DNA from: Streptomyces sp. 1222.5
Lineage (GTDB): Bacteria > Actinomycetota > Actinomycetes > Streptomycetales > Streptomycetaceae
Assembly: GCF_900105245.1 (NCBI RefSeq)
Contig: NZ_FNSZ01000001.1
Location: forward strand, 6,260,001 to 6,324,000
DNA length: 64,000 nucleotides
Direction: 5' to 3'
The translations under genes were made by a program, and so were the position numbers. Positions 9,211 through 18,469 of this stretch are shown here, piece after piece. How positions within the stretch are numbered: the stretch's first letter is position 1; the number at the start of each line of letters is the position of its first letter. The notes under the pieces are model-generated. The model searched no databases and had not been told where the DNA came from. It saw nothing but the letters and a program-made list of their open reading frames with translations.

Positions 9211-10167
9211 TTGAGCCAGAGTCGACACGTCCCGGTGATGCTTCAGCGGTGCCTGGATCTGCTGGCGCCCGCCCTGGAGCGCCCGGGAGCCGTGGTCGTC
9301 GACTGCACCCTCGGCCTCGGCGGCCACAGCGAGGCACTGCTGGCCCGGTTCCCCGAGGCACGGCTGATCGGCCTCGACCGGGACAAGGAGGCGCTGCGCC
9401 TGTCCGGCGAGCGGCTGGCGCCGTACCAGGACCGCGCCTCCCTCGTGCACGCCGTCTACGACGAGCTCCCCGAGGTGCTGCGGCGGCTCGGCGTCCCGCG
9501 CGTGCAGGGCGTGCTGTTCGACCTCGGCGTGTCCTCCATGCAGCTCGACGAGGCCGACCGCGGCTTCGCCTATGCCCAGGACGCGCCGCTGGACATGCGC
9601 ATGGACCAGACGACCGGCATCAGCGCCGCCGAGGTCCTCAACACCTACCCGGCGGGCGAACTCGTGCGCATCCTGCGCGCGTACGGCGAGGAGAAGCAGG
9701 CCAAGCGGATCGTCTCGGCGATCGTCCGCGAGCGCGAGAAGGAGCCGTTCAGCAACAGCGCACGGCTCGTGGAGCTGATCCGGGACTCCCTGCCGCAGGC
9801 CGCCAAGCGCACCGGCGGCAACCCGGCCAAGCGCACCTTCCAGGCGCTGCGCATCGAGGTCAACGGCGAACTGTCCGTCCTGGAGCGGGCGATCCCGGCC
9901 GCCGTGAAGGCCCTCGGCGTCGGCGGACGCATCGCCGTGCTGTCGTACCACTCGCTCGAAGACCGCCTGGTCAAGCAGGTGTTCGCGGCCGGAGCCGCGT
10001 CCACCGCGCCGCCCGGGCTGCCGGTCGTGCCCGAGCGCTACCAGCCGAGGCTCAAGCTGCTCACCCGCGGTGCCGAACTTCCCACCGAGGAAGAGGTCGC
10101 CGAGAACCGCCGCGCCGCACCCGCCCGGCTGCGGGGCGCCGAGCGCATCAGGGAGGACGCCGAGTGA
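9211..10167 (+). CDS. rsmH: 16S rRNA (cytosine1402-N4)-methyltransferase RsmH
   Basis: This 318-aa protein (formerly MraW) N4-methylates C1402 of 16S rRNA in the P site. It starts SQSRHVPVMLQRCLDLL, with SAM-binding VVVDCTLGLGGHSEALL and later VLFDLGVSSMQLDEADRGF and LSYHSLEDRLVK, all diagnostic. The start is an uncommon TTG, because no better codon precedes the conserved HVPVML block. It is the first gene of the division cluster. Its stop overlaps the GTG of a small coupled ORF. Confidence 0.96.
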   Translation: MSQSRHVPVMLQRCLDLLAPALERPGAVVVDCTLGLGGHSEALLARFPEARLIGLDRDKEALRLSGERLAPYQDRASLVHAVYDELPEVLRRLGVPRVQGVLFDLGVSSMQLDEADRGFAYAQDAPLDMRMDQTTGISAAEVLNTYPAGELVRILRAYGEEKQAKRIVSAIVREREKEPFSNSARLVELIRDSLPQAAKRTGGNPAKRTFQALRIEVNGELSVLERAIPAAVKALGVGGRIAVLSYHSLEDRLVKQVFAAGAASTAPPGLPVVPERYQPRLKLLTRGAELPTEEEVAENRRAAPARLRGAERIREDAE

Positions 10168-10256
10168 GCGACACGGGTCGGTTCCATTCCCCCACCCGCA
10201 GGGGGAGCGCCTCCCCGGCCGACCGGGGGAGCCACTCCGCCCCGCTGGGGGAGTGA
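10164..10256 (+). CDS. possible 30-aa coupled leader ORF between rsmH and ftsL
   Basis: A GTG (10164) overlaps the rsmH stop in the GTGA manner. Its frame runs 30 codons to a TGA (10254-10256) that overlaps the ftsL ATG as TGATG. The peptide (VSDTGRFHSPTRRGSASPAD and ten more) looks non-conserved and Arg/Ser/Pro-rich. Perfect start and stop overlaps suggest that ribosomes translate through it to reach ftsL. It could also be the remnant N-terminus of an older, frameshifted ftsL. No function is claimed for the peptide. Confidence 0.4.
   Translation: MSDTGRFHSPTRRGSASPADRGSHSAPLGE
10188..10231 (+). repeat. two adjacent C/G-tract hairpins before ftsL
   Basis: TCCCCC (10188-10193) pairs with GGGGGA (10201-10206). 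CTCCCCGG (10211-10218) pairs with CCGGGGGAG (10223-10231) with one bulged G. They lie within the small ORF, just before the ftsL start, and could modulate ribosome access. They also resemble small dispersed G/C repeats found between Streptomyces genes. Confidence 0.5.
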
Positions 10257-10819
10257 TGGGCAGCAAACCCGCACTGAAAGGCCGGGCGGCCCGGCTCGCC
10301 CGGCTCTTCCCGGCCGGCCGCGCCAGGGCGGCCCGCGCCCCGTTCGTCCTCCTCGTCGTCCTGCTCCTCGGCGGCGGCCTCATCGGGCTGCTGGTGCTGA
10401 ACTCCGCGCTCAGCGAGGGCTCGTTCCGCCTCGCCGACCTGCAGAGGCGGACGAAGAACCTCACCGACGCGGAACAGGCCCTGCAGCGGGACATCGACGC
10501 CTACTCGTCCCCCGACGCCCTGCAGCGCCGCGCCCGCGCGCTCGGCATGATCCCCGGCGGCGACCCCGCCTTCCTCGACCCCGACGGCAGGGTCAGGGGC
10601 GTCCCGAGCCCCGCCGCCCCCGAGCCCGCCGCCCTCACCGGGCCGGGAGCACCCGCGACCATGGACCCGGCCGTCGGCCTCTCCACGTCCCCGGCCCCCA
10701 CGGCGGCCGGCACCGCGCCGCCCGCCCGGCCCCAGGGCGCGCCCACGGCCTCCGCCCCGGCGCCGGCGCCGCCGCCCGCCCAGCCCCAGTCCGCCTCCAC
10801 CCCGACCCCCGGCAGGTGA
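10256..10819 (+). CDS. ftsL: cell division protein FtsL
   Basis: This 187-aa bitopic protein has a basic N-terminus, a TM helix (about 29-52, FVLLVVLLLGGGLIGLLVL) and a coiled-coil-like segment SFRLADLQRRTKNLTDAEQALQRDI. A long Pro/Ala-rich periplasmic tail of about 80 residues follows. It lies between rsmH and ftsI, the invariant place for ftsL. It is a divisome scaffold with FtsQ/DivIC. In Streptomyces it is needed for efficient sporulation septation rather than viability. GTG 10253 is an equally possible start. A GGGGGAG run just upstream is the only Shine-Dalgarno-like sequence. Confidence 0.88.
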   Translation: MGSKPALKGRAARLARLFPAGRARAARAPFVLLVVLLLGGGLIGLLVLNSALSEGSFRLADLQRRTKNLTDAEQALQRDIDAYSSPDALQRRARALGMIPGGDPAFLDPDGRVRGVPSPAAPEPAALTGPGAPATMDPAVGLSTSPAPTAAGTAPPARPQGAPTASAPAPAPPPAQPQSASTPTPGR

Positions 10820-12789
10820 CGGAAGTGTCCGACAGGGAACCGCCGCGCCGCCGCGTGCCCGCGCCCGCCAGGCCACCCCGGCCGCGGGAGGCCGTCCGGC
10901 GCCGGCCCGGGCCCGCCGCCCGCCCGGCCCGCCGCCCGGGCGGGTCCCGGCCCATGCCCCCGCCGCCGCTCCGGCTCGGCAGCCCCCGGCCCCGGCTGCG
11001 CCTGGTCGCCCTCGCCCTGACCCTGGTGCTGCTCGCGTTCGTCGTCCGGCTGCTCCAGGTCCAGGCCGTCGACGCGAGCGCCTACGCGGCCCGCGCCGAG
11101 CAGAACCGCTACGTGGTCCACACCCTGGCGGCCGAACGCGGCGGCATCACCGACCGCAACGGCGTGGCCCTCGCCATCAGCGAGGACGCCTACGACATCA
11201 CGGCCGACCCGACGATGTTCCGGGCCAAGCAGCTGAAGGTCGACGACGGCCCCGAGCAGGCTGCCACGCTGCTCGCGCCGATCCTCGGCCAGGACCGGGA
11301 CAAGCTCGTCAAGAAGCTCCGGCCCGCCAACCCCGACTCCCGCTACGCCCGGCTCGCCACCCGGCAGACTCCGCAGGTCTGGAAGCAGATCAAGGACCTC
11401 AAGAGCGCGCTCACCAAGAAGTCCGAGACGGACCGCGGCACCGTCAACGTGCTGGCCGGCGTCTTCGCCGACCCCAGCAGCCAGCGCGTGTACCCCAACG
11501 GCGATCTCGCCGCCGGGATACTGGGCTGGGTCAACGCCGACGGCAAGGGCGGCGGCGGCATCGAGCAGCAGCTGGACAAGCAGCTCTCCGGCAAGGACGG
11601 CAAGGTCCGCTACGCCCAGTCCGGCGGCCGCGAGGTGCCCACGGCAGGGTCCACGGAGACGCCCGCCGTGCCCGGTTCCGACGTCGAGCTCACCATCGAC
11701 CGCGACATCCAGTGGGCGGCGCAGAACGCGATCAGCGAGCAGGTGAAGAAGTCCAAGGCCGACCGCGGGTACGTCGTCGTCCAGGACACCCGCACCGGAC
11801 AGGTCCTGGCCATGGCGAACTCTCCCGGCTTCGACCCGAACGACCTGTCGAAGGCCGACGGCGACGCCATGGGCAACGCGGCCCTCCAGGACGCCTACGA
11901 GCCCGGCTCCACGGCGAAGGTCATGTCGATGGCGGCCGTGCTGGAGCGGAACGTGGCGACCCCGCTCACCCACGTCGTCGTACCCAACCGGCTGCACCGC
12001 GGGGACCGTCTCTTCCAGGACGACATCGACCACGCCACCTGGAACCTCACGCTGAACGGCGTCCTCGCCAAGTCCAGCAACATCGGCACCATCCTGGCCA
12101 CCGGCGAACTCGGCAAAACGCAGCCCGAGGCCAACAAGGTCCTCTACTCGTACCTGCGCAAGTTCGGCATCGGCGGCTACACCGGGCTCGACTTCCCCGG
12201 CGAGACCCGCGGCATCCTCGCCCCGCCGCAGAAGTGGTCCACCTCGCAGCAGTACACGATCCCCTTCGGCCAGGGCTTCTCCATCAACGCGATGCAGGCC
12301 GCCTCCGTGTACTCGACCATCGCCAACGGCGGCGTCCGGGTCGAGCCGTCCCTGCTGCGGGGCACCAAGGGCGCCGACGGGCGCTTCACCCCGGCGCCGA
12401 AACCCGAGGAGACCCGGGTGGTGGGCGCCAAGACCGCCAGGGAACTCGCCCGGATGCTGGAGTCCGTCGTGGACGACGAGCAGGGCACCGGCGTGAAGGC
12501 CCGCATCCCCGGGTACCGGGTCGCGGGCAAGACCGGCACGGCCAACCGTGTGGATCCGGCCACCGGCAGGTACCGCGGCTACACGTCGTCGTTCGCCGGT
12601 TTCGCGCCCGCGGACAAGCCGCGCATCACCGTCTACTGCGCGATCCAGAACGCCACCGTCGGCAGCTACTTCGGCGGCCAGATCTGCGGGCCCATCTACA
12701 AGCAGGTGATGGAGTTCGCCCTGAAGACCCTCCAGGTCCCGCCGACCGGCGCGAAGTCCGCCAGCCTGCCCGTCGACTACAAGCCCTGA
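10816..12789 (+). CDS. ftsI: penicillin-binding protein 3, septal transpeptidase FtsI
   Basis: This 657-aa class B PBP has an Arg/Pro-rich cytoplasmic N-terminus, a TM helix at about 62-80, a PBP dimerisation domain starting RGGITDRNG, and a transpeptidase domain. The active-site motifs are S365-TAK (PGSTAKVM), S420-SN and K572-TG. It cross-links septal peptidoglycan with FtsW as its glycosyltransferase partner. GTG 10816 overlaps the ftsL stop (GTGA). A second GTG at 10825 is possible. Confidence 0.96.
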   Translation: MTEVSDREPPRRRVPAPARPPRPREAVRRRPGPAARPARRPGGSRPMPPPPLRLGSPRPRLRLVALALTLVLLAFVVRLLQVQAVDASAYAARAEQNRYVVHTLAAERGGITDRNGVALAISEDAYDITADPTMFRAKQLKVDDGPEQAATLLAPILGQDRDKLVKKLRPANPDSRYARLATRQTPQVWKQIKDLKSALTKKSETDRGTVNVLAGVFADPSSQRVYPNGDLAAGILGWVNADGKGGGGIEQQLDKQLSGKDGKVRYAQSGGREVPTAGSTETPAVPGSDVELTIDRDIQWAAQNAISEQVKKSKADRGYVVVQDTRTGQVLAMANSPGFDPNDLSKADGDAMGNAALQDAYEPGSTAKVMSMAAVLERNVATPLTHVVVPNRLHRGDRLFQDDIDHATWNLTLNGVLAKSSNIGTILATGELGKTQPEANKVLYSYLRKFGIGGYTGLDFPGETRGILAPPQKWSTSQQYTIPFGQGFSINAMQAASVYSTIANGGVRVEPSLLRGTKGADGRFTPAPKPEETRVVGAKTARELARMLESVVDDEQGTGVKARIPGYRVAGKTGTANRVDPATGRYRGYTSSFAGFAPADKPRITVYCAIQNATVGSYFGGQICGPIYKQVMEFALKTLQVPPTGAKSASLPVDYKP

Positions 12790-12831
12790 TCAAGCCGTGA
12801 TCAGCGCCCCGGAAACACCAGGAACGAGCTC

Positions 12832-14487
12832 GTGACAACGATCACCCCGAACGCCGGGAACCAAGGGGCCGAGAACCCTCCACTTCGCTCCGGAGCGGGT
12901 GCGCCCGGTACGCTCACCGCCGTGCCACACGCTGATCAGTCCCAAACCACCCAGAAGGGCGCTTCCGTGACATATCCGGGACCGCCGCGACCGGTTCAGG
13001 TCTCCGCCACACCCCTCGCGGAGCTCGCCGATCAGCTGGGTACCGCCGCACCCGCCGACTCCGCCGGGATCACGGGGATCACCCACGACTCGCGCGCCGT
13101 CCGCCCCGGCGACCTCTACGCCGCGCTGCCGGGCGCCCGCCTGCACGGAGCCGACTTCGTCACCCAGGCCGCCGGCCTGGGCGCGGCCGCCGTGCTCACC
13201 GACCCGACGGGCGCCGAACGCGCCGCCGCGACCGGACTGCCGGTCCTGGTCGTCGACGACCCGCGCACGCGGATGGGCGAACTGGCGGCGACCATCTACG
13301 GCCGGCCGGGCCGCGGACTGCTCCAGATCGGCATCACCGGCACCTCCGGCAAGACCACCACCGCCTACCTGGTCGAGGGCGGCCTGAGGACCACCCGCAG
13401 CACCGGCCTCATCGGCACCGTCGAGATGCGGATCCGCGACGAGCGCATCAAGTCCGAGCGCACCACCCCCGAGGCCACCGACCTCCAGGCCCTGTTCGCC
13501 GTCATGCGTGAACGCGGCGTCGAGGCGGTCGCCATGGAGGTCTCCAGCCACGCCCTGGTCCTCGGCCGGGTCGACGGCTGCGTCTTCGACATCGCCGTGT
13601 TCACCAACCTCAGCCCGGAACACATGGAGTTCCACTCCGACATGGAGGACTACTTCCGGGCCAAGGCACAGTTGTTCACCCCGCGGCGCAGCAAACTCGG
13701 CGTCGTCAACGCCGACGACGAGTACGGCCGCCGGCTCGCCGCCGAGGCGACCGTCCCGGTCGTCACGTACTCCGCCGAGGGCCACCCCGACGCCGACTGG
13801 CGCGCCGAGGGGGTCGAGGTCGGTCCCATGGACTCGACGTTCACCGTCGTCGGCCCCCAGGGCGAGCGGGTGCACGCCAGGTCGCCGCTGCCGGGGCCCT
13901 TCAACGTGGCGAACACCCTCGCCGCGATCGTCGCCCTCGCCGTGGCCGGAATCGACCCGCAGGTCGCCGCCGACGGCGTCGCGGCCGTGCCGGGCGTCCC
14001 CGGCCGGCTGGAGCGCGTCGACGCCGGGCAGCCCTACCTCGCGGTCGTCGACTACGCCCACAAGACCGACGCGGTCGAGTCGGTGCTCAAGGCGCTGCGC
14101 AAGGTCACCAAGGGCCGTCTGCACGTCGTCCTCGGCTGCGGCGGCGACCGCGACCAGACCAAGCGCGCCCCGATGGGCGCCGCCGCGGCCCGGCTGTCCG
14201 ACACGGCCGTGCTGACCTCCGACAACCCCCGCTCCGAGGACCCGCTCGCGATCCTCGCGACCATGCTCCAGGGCGCGGCCTCCGTGCCCGCGCACGAGCG
14301 CGGCGAGGTGCTCCTCTTCGAGGACCGGGCCGCCGCGATCGCCGCCGCAGTCGGCCGGGCGCAGCCCGGCGACACCGTGCTGGTCGCGGGCAAGGGCCAC
14401 GAGCAGGGCCAGGACATCGCCGGCGTGGTCCGTCCCTTCGACGACCGCCAGGTGCTCCGCGAAGCTATCCAGAAGACCCAGGGATGA
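12832..14487 (+). CDS. murE: UDP-MurNAc-tripeptide synthetase MurE
   Basis: This 551-aa ligase adds the third stem residue to UDP-MurNAc-L-Ala-D-Glu. It has the ATP loop GITGTSGKTTTAYLVEGGL (about 165-183), TTPEATDL, and the specificity motif DNPR in LTSDNPRSEDPL. DNPR is the signature of diaminopimelate-adding MurE; Streptomyces walls contain LL-DAP. The start at GTG 12832 gives an extra N-terminal tail of about 45 residues. GTG 12967 (VTYPGPPRP) is the alternative start. There is a 42-bp gap after ftsI. Confidence 0.94.
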   Translation: MTTITPNAGNQGAENPPLRSGAGAPGTLTAVPHADQSQTTQKGASVTYPGPPRPVQVSATPLAELADQLGTAAPADSAGITGITHDSRAVRPGDLYAALPGARLHGADFVTQAAGLGAAAVLTDPTGAERAAATGLPVLVVDDPRTRMGELAATIYGRPGRGLLQIGITGTSGKTTTAYLVEGGLRTTRSTGLIGTVEMRIRDERIKSERTTPEATDLQALFAVMRERGVEAVAMEVSSHALVLGRVDGCVFDIAVFTNLSPEHMEFHSDMEDYFRAKAQLFTPRRSKLGVVNADDEYGRRLAAEATVPVVTYSAEGHPDADWRAEGVEVGPMDSTFTVVGPQGERVHARSPLPGPFNVANTLAAIVALAVAGIDPQVAADGVAAVPGVPGRLERVDAGQPYLAVVDYAHKTDAVESVLKALRKVTKGRLHVVLGCGGDRDQTKRAPMGAAAARLSDTAVLTSDNPRSEDPLAILATMLQGAASVPAHERGEVLLFEDRAAAIAAAVGRAQPGDTVLVAGKGHEQGQDIAGVVRPFDDRQVLREAIQKTQG

Positions 14488-14491
14488 ACTT

Positions 14492-15907
14492 GTGATCGCC
14501 CTCTCCCTCGCCGAGATCGCAGAAGTCGTCGGCGGGCAGACGCACGACATACCGGATCCGTCCGTCCAGGTCACGGGACCGGTGGTCCGGGACTCCCGCG
14601 AGGTGGTCCCCGGCAGCCTGTTCGCCGCCTTCGTCGGCGAGCGCGTGGACGGCCACGACTACGCGGCTCAGGTCACCGGGGCAGGTGCGGTCGCCGTGCT
14701 GGCGTCCCGGCCGGTCGGTGTCCCCGCGATCGTGGTCGAGGACGTGCAGACCGCCCTCGGCGCCCTCGCCCGGCACGTCGTACGCCGGCTCGGCGCCACC
14801 CTCGTCGCCCTGACCGGCTCCGCGGGCAAGACCAGCACCAAGGACCTCATCGCCCAGGTGCTCGGGCGCAAGGCGCCGACGGTGTACACGCCGGGCTCGC
14901 TCAACAACGAGATCGGGCTGCCGCTGACCGCCCTGTCCGCCACCGAGGAGACGAAGTTCCTCGTGCTGGAGATGGGCGCCCGCGGCATCGGACACATCCA
15001 GTACCTCGCCGGACTGACGCCCCCGCGGATCGGCCTGGTGCTCAACGTCGGCACCGCCCACATCGGCGAGTTCGGCGGCCGTGAGCAGATCGCCCAGGCC
15101 AAGGGCGAACTCGTCGAGGCGCTGCCCCCGGCGGCGGACGGCGGTACGGCGGTCCTCAACGCCGACGACCCGCTGGTCCGGGCGATGGCCTCCCGTACCA
15201 AGGCGAAGGTGGTCCTTTTCGGAGAGTCGGCCGAAGCGGACGTACGCGCCGAGAACGTGCGACTCACGGACAGCGGACAGCCCGCCTTCAGGCTTCACAC
15301 ACCCTCCGGTGCAAGCGATGTGACCATGCGCCTGTACGGTGAGCACCACGTGTCGAACGCGCTCGCCGCGGCCGCCGTCGCCCATGAGCTGGGCATGTCC
15401 GCGGAAGAGATCGCTCTCGCGCTCTCCGAGGCGGGCTCCCTCTCCCGCTGGCGGATGGAGGTCACCGAGCGCCCGGACGGCGTGACCATCGTCAACGACG
15501 CCTACAACGCCAACCCCGAGTCCATGCGGGCCGCCCTTCGGGCGCTCGCGGCCATGGGCAAGGGGCGCCGCACGTGGGCGGTGCTCGGCAAGATGGCCGA
15601 GCTGGGGGACGAGGCGCTCGCCGAGCACGACGCCGTCGGACGGCTCGCCGTCCGGCTCAACGTCAGCAAGCTCGTCGCCGTCGGGGGGATTGAGGCCTCC
15701 TGGCTGCAACTGGGCGCATATAACGAGGGTTCGTGGGGTGAGGAGTCGGTGCACGTGTCCGACGCACAGGCGGCGATCGACCTGTTGCGCAGCGAGTTGC
15801 GCCCGGGGGACGTCGTACTCGTGAAGGCGTCCCGTTCGGTGGGGCTGGAGAGCGTTGCCCAGGCGCTCGTCGAGTCCGGTGCCGAGGGTGAGGTTGCCGC
15901 CCGATGA
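14492..15907 (+). CDS. murF: UDP-MurNAc-tripeptide:D-Ala-D-Ala ligase MurF
   Basis: This 471-aa cytoplasmic ligase completes UDP-MurNAc-pentapeptide. It has a Mur ligase N-terminal domain, the P-loop ALTGSAGKTSTKDLIAQVLG (about 107-126), SLNNEIGLPLT, and the C-terminal motif VNDAYNANPESMRAAL. The GTG at 14492 lies 4 nt after the murE stop, with AGGGA overlapping the end of murE. The stop overlaps the mraY start (ATGATGA), so translation of these steps is coupled. Confidence 0.96.
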   Translation: MIALSLAEIAEVVGGQTHDIPDPSVQVTGPVVRDSREVVPGSLFAAFVGERVDGHDYAAQVTGAGAVAVLASRPVGVPAIVVEDVQTALGALARHVVRRLGATLVALTGSAGKTSTKDLIAQVLGRKAPTVYTPGSLNNEIGLPLTALSATEETKFLVLEMGARGIGHIQYLAGLTPPRIGLVLNVGTAHIGEFGGREQIAQAKGELVEALPPAADGGTAVLNADDPLVRAMASRTKAKVVLFGESAEADVRAENVRLTDSGQPAFRLHTPSGASDVTMRLYGEHHVSNALAAAAVAHELGMSAEEIALALSEAGSLSRWRMEVTERPDGVTIVNDAYNANPESMRAALRALAAMGKGRRTWAVLGKMAELGDEALAEHDAVGRLAVRLNVSKLVAVGGIEASWLQLGAYNEGSWGEESVHVSDAQAAIDLLRSELRPGDVVLVKASRSVGLESVAQALVESGAEGEVAAR

Positions 15908-16977
15908 TGAAGCAGATTTTGTTCTCGGGAGTCATTGGCCTCTTCCTGACGCTGGTCGGCACTCCGCTGCTGATCAAGCTGCTGGCCCGCAAGGGCTACG
16001 GCCAGTACATCCGCGACGACGGCCCACGCGAGCACGCCAGCAAGCGCGGTACGCCGACCATGGGTGGCATCGCCTTCATCCTGGCGACGATCGCCGCGTA
16101 CTTCCTGAGCAAGCTCATCACCGGTTACGCGCCGACCTACTCGGGTCTGCTGGTCCTCGGCCTGATGTCCGGCATGGGCCTGGTCGGCTTCCTCGACGAC
16201 TACATCAAGATCGTCAAGCGGCGTTCGCTGGGCCTGCGGGCCAAGGCGAAGATGGCCGGCCAGCTGATCGTCGGCATCGGCTTCGCGGTGCTGTCGCTGA
16301 TGTTCTCCGACGCCCGCGGCAACACCCCGGCCTCCACCAAGCTGTCCTTCATCACGGACTTCGGCTGGTCGATCGGCCCGGTGCTGTTCGTGGTCTGGGC
16401 GCTGTTCATGATCCTCGCCATGTCGAACGGCGTGAACCTGACCGACGGTCTGGACGGCCTCGCCACCGGCGCCTCCGTCCTCGTCTTCGGCGCCTACACG
16501 TTCATCGGCGTCTGGCAGTTCCAGGAGTCCTGCGCCAACGCGCAGACCCTGACCAACCCGGGCGCCTGCTACGAGGTGCGCGACCCGCTCGACCTGGCCG
16601 TGATCGCCTCCGCGCTGATGGGCGCCTGCCTGGGCTTCCTGTGGTGGAACACCTCGCCCGCGAAGATCTTCATGGGCGACACCGGCTCGCTCGCCCTCGG
16701 CGGCGTCCTCACCGGCCTGGCCATCCTCTCCCGCACGGAGCTGCTGGTGGCCATCATGGGCGGCCTGTTCGTCCTCATCACCATGTCGGTCGTCATCCAG
16801 GTCGGCTCGTTCCGGCTCACCGGCAAGCGCGTCTTCCGGATGGCGCCACTCCAGCACCACTTCGAACTCAAGGGCTGGTCCGAGGTCCTCGTGGTGGTCC
16901 GATTCTGGATCATCCAGGGTATCTGTGTGATTGTCGGACTCGGCCTCTTCTACGCAGGATGGGCAGCGGACAAGTGA
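15904..16977 (+). CDS. mraY: phospho-MurNAc-pentapeptide transferase MraY
   Basis: This 357-aa, ten-TM enzyme transfers phospho-MurNAc-pentapeptide to undecaprenyl phosphate, making lipid I. Seen here: the DDGPREHASKRGTPTMGG loop, GFLDDYIKI with the catalytic Asp pair, NLTDGLDGLATG, MGDTGSLALGG, and APLQHHFELKGWSE near the C-terminus. It starts at ATG 15904, inside the murF stop. Confidence 0.97.
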   Translation: MMKQILFSGVIGLFLTLVGTPLLIKLLARKGYGQYIRDDGPREHASKRGTPTMGGIAFILATIAAYFLSKLITGYAPTYSGLLVLGLMSGMGLVGFLDDYIKIVKRRSLGLRAKAKMAGQLIVGIGFAVLSLMFSDARGNTPASTKLSFITDFGWSIGPVLFVVWALFMILAMSNGVNLTDGLDGLATGASVLVFGAYTFIGVWQFQESCANAQTLTNPGACYEVRDPLDLAVIASALMGACLGFLWWNTSPAKIFMGDTGSLALGGVLTGLAILSRTELLVAIMGGLFVLITMSVVIQVGSFRLTGKRVFRMAPLQHHFELKGWSEVLVVVRFWIIQGICVIVGLGLFYAGWAADK

Positions 16978-18401
16978 CCTCCTCGGTGCCTTCGGGGACC
17001 TTCGAACTCCAGGGCAAGCACGTCACCGTCGCCGGGCTCGGCGTCTCCGGCGTCCCGGCGGCCAAGGTGCTGCACGCGCGCGGGGCGGTCGTCACGGTCG
17101 TCAATGACGGTGACGACGCACGCGCGCGCGAACAGGCCGCGGAGCTGGAGGCGCTCGGGATCACCGTGCGCCTCGGCGACGGCGCGACCCTGCCCGAGGG
17201 CACCGAGCTGATCGTCACCGCGCCCGGCTGGAAGCCCGACAAGCCGCTGTTCCTGGCGGCCGGGAAGGCCGGCGTGCCCATCTGGGGCGACGTCGAGCTG
17301 GCCTGGCGCCTGCGGGGACCCGACGCGGCCCCCTGGCTGGCCGTGACGGGCACCAACGGCAAGACCACCACCGTGCAGATGCTCGCCTCCATCCTCGCGG
17401 CCGCGGGCCTGCGCACGGCCGCCGTCGGCAACATCGGCGTCTCCCTGCTGGACGTGGTCCTCGGCGAGGAGCGGTACGACGTGCTCGCCGTGGAGCTCTC
17501 CAGCTACCAGCTGCACTGGGCGCCCTCCCTGCGCGCCCACTCCGCGGCCGTCCTCAACCTCGCCCCCGACCACCTCGACTGGCACGGCTCCATGGAGGCG
17601 TACGCCGCCGACAAGGGCCGCGTCTACGAGGGCAACCAGGTGGCATGCGTCTACAACGTGGCCGACGGGCGCACCGAGGACCTGGTGCGCGAGGCCGACG
17701 TCGAGGAGGGCTGCCGCGCCGTCGGGTTCACCCTCGGCACGCCCGGGCTCTCCCAACTCGGCGTCGTGGAGGGCATCCTCGTCGACCGCGCCTTCGTGCC
17801 GGACCGGCACAAGAACGCGCAGGAGCTGGCCGAGGTCTCCGACGTCAACCCGCCGGCCCCGCACAACATCGCCAACGCCCTTGCCGCGGCGGCCCTCGCG
17901 CGCGCCTTCGGGGTGCCCGCCGCCGCCGTCCGCGAAGGCCTGCGGAACTTCCGTCCCGACGCGCACCGCATCGCGCACGTGGCCGACATCGACGGGGTCG
18001 CGTACGTCGACGACTCCAAGGCGACGAACACCCATGCCGCGGAAGCCTCGTTGGCGGCATATGAACCGATCGTATGGATTGCGGGCGGTCTGGCGAAGGG
18101 CGCGACCTTCGACGAACTCGTCGCCACGTCGGCCAAGCGGCTGCGCGGCGCCGTCCTGATCGGTGCCGACCGCGCGCTGATCCGCGAGGCCCTCGCGCGA
18201 CACGCCCCGGAAGTACCCGTGGTGGACCTCGACCGGACCGACACTGGGGCGATGCTCCAGGCGGTGACGGAAGCGAAGCGGCTCGCTCAGCCCGGCGACA
18301 CGGTGCTGCTGGCCCCGGCCTGCGCCTCCATGGACATGTTCACCAACTACAACCAGCGCGGTGACGCTTTCGCGGCGGCGGTCCGCGAACTGCGCGCCTG
18401 A
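16974..18401 (+). CDS. murD: UDP-MurNAc-L-alanine:D-glutamate ligase MurD
   Basis: This 475-aa ligase adds D-Glu to UDP-MurNAc-L-Ala. It has an N-terminal Rossmann-type domain (HVTVAGLGVSGVPAAKVL), the P-loop AVTGTNGKTTTVQMLASIL, NLAPDHLDWHGSMEAYAADK, and a C-terminal domain with AYVDDSKATNTHAAEASL. I chose GTG 16974 because it overlaps the mraY stop as GTGA, the pattern used elsewhere in this cluster. ATG 16959, in frame and inside mraY, is the alternative. Confidence 0.94.
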   Translation: MTSSVPSGTFELQGKHVTVAGLGVSGVPAAKVLHARGAVVTVVNDGDDARAREQAAELEALGITVRLGDGATLPEGTELIVTAPGWKPDKPLFLAAGKAGVPIWGDVELAWRLRGPDAAPWLAVTGTNGKTTTVQMLASILAAAGLRTAAVGNIGVSLLDVVLGEERYDVLAVELSSYQLHWAPSLRAHSAAVLNLAPDHLDWHGSMEAYAADKGRVYEGNQVACVYNVADGRTEDLVREADVEEGCRAVGFTLGTPGLSQLGVVEGILVDRAFVPDRHKNAQELAEVSDVNPPAPHNIANALAAAALARAFGVPAAAVREGLRNFRPDAHRIAHVADIDGVAYVDDSKATNTHAAEASLAAYEPIVWIAGGLAKGATFDELVATSAKRLRGAVLIGADRALIREALARHAPEVPVVDLDRTDTGAMLQAVTEAKRLAQPGDTVLLAPACASMDMFTNYNQRGDAFAAAVRELRA

Positions 18402-18469
18402 CCCCGGCCGCCCGCCGGGCGGATCTAGGGAGGGACGCGTGGGACGGTCGACGCGCAGCGGAGGCGCCG

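Noticed and set aside
12832..12966. Treating the first 45 codons of murE as non-coding
   Set aside because: Kept as coding because the frame is clean and I recall a similar extension in related species, but GTG 12967 is noted as an alternative.
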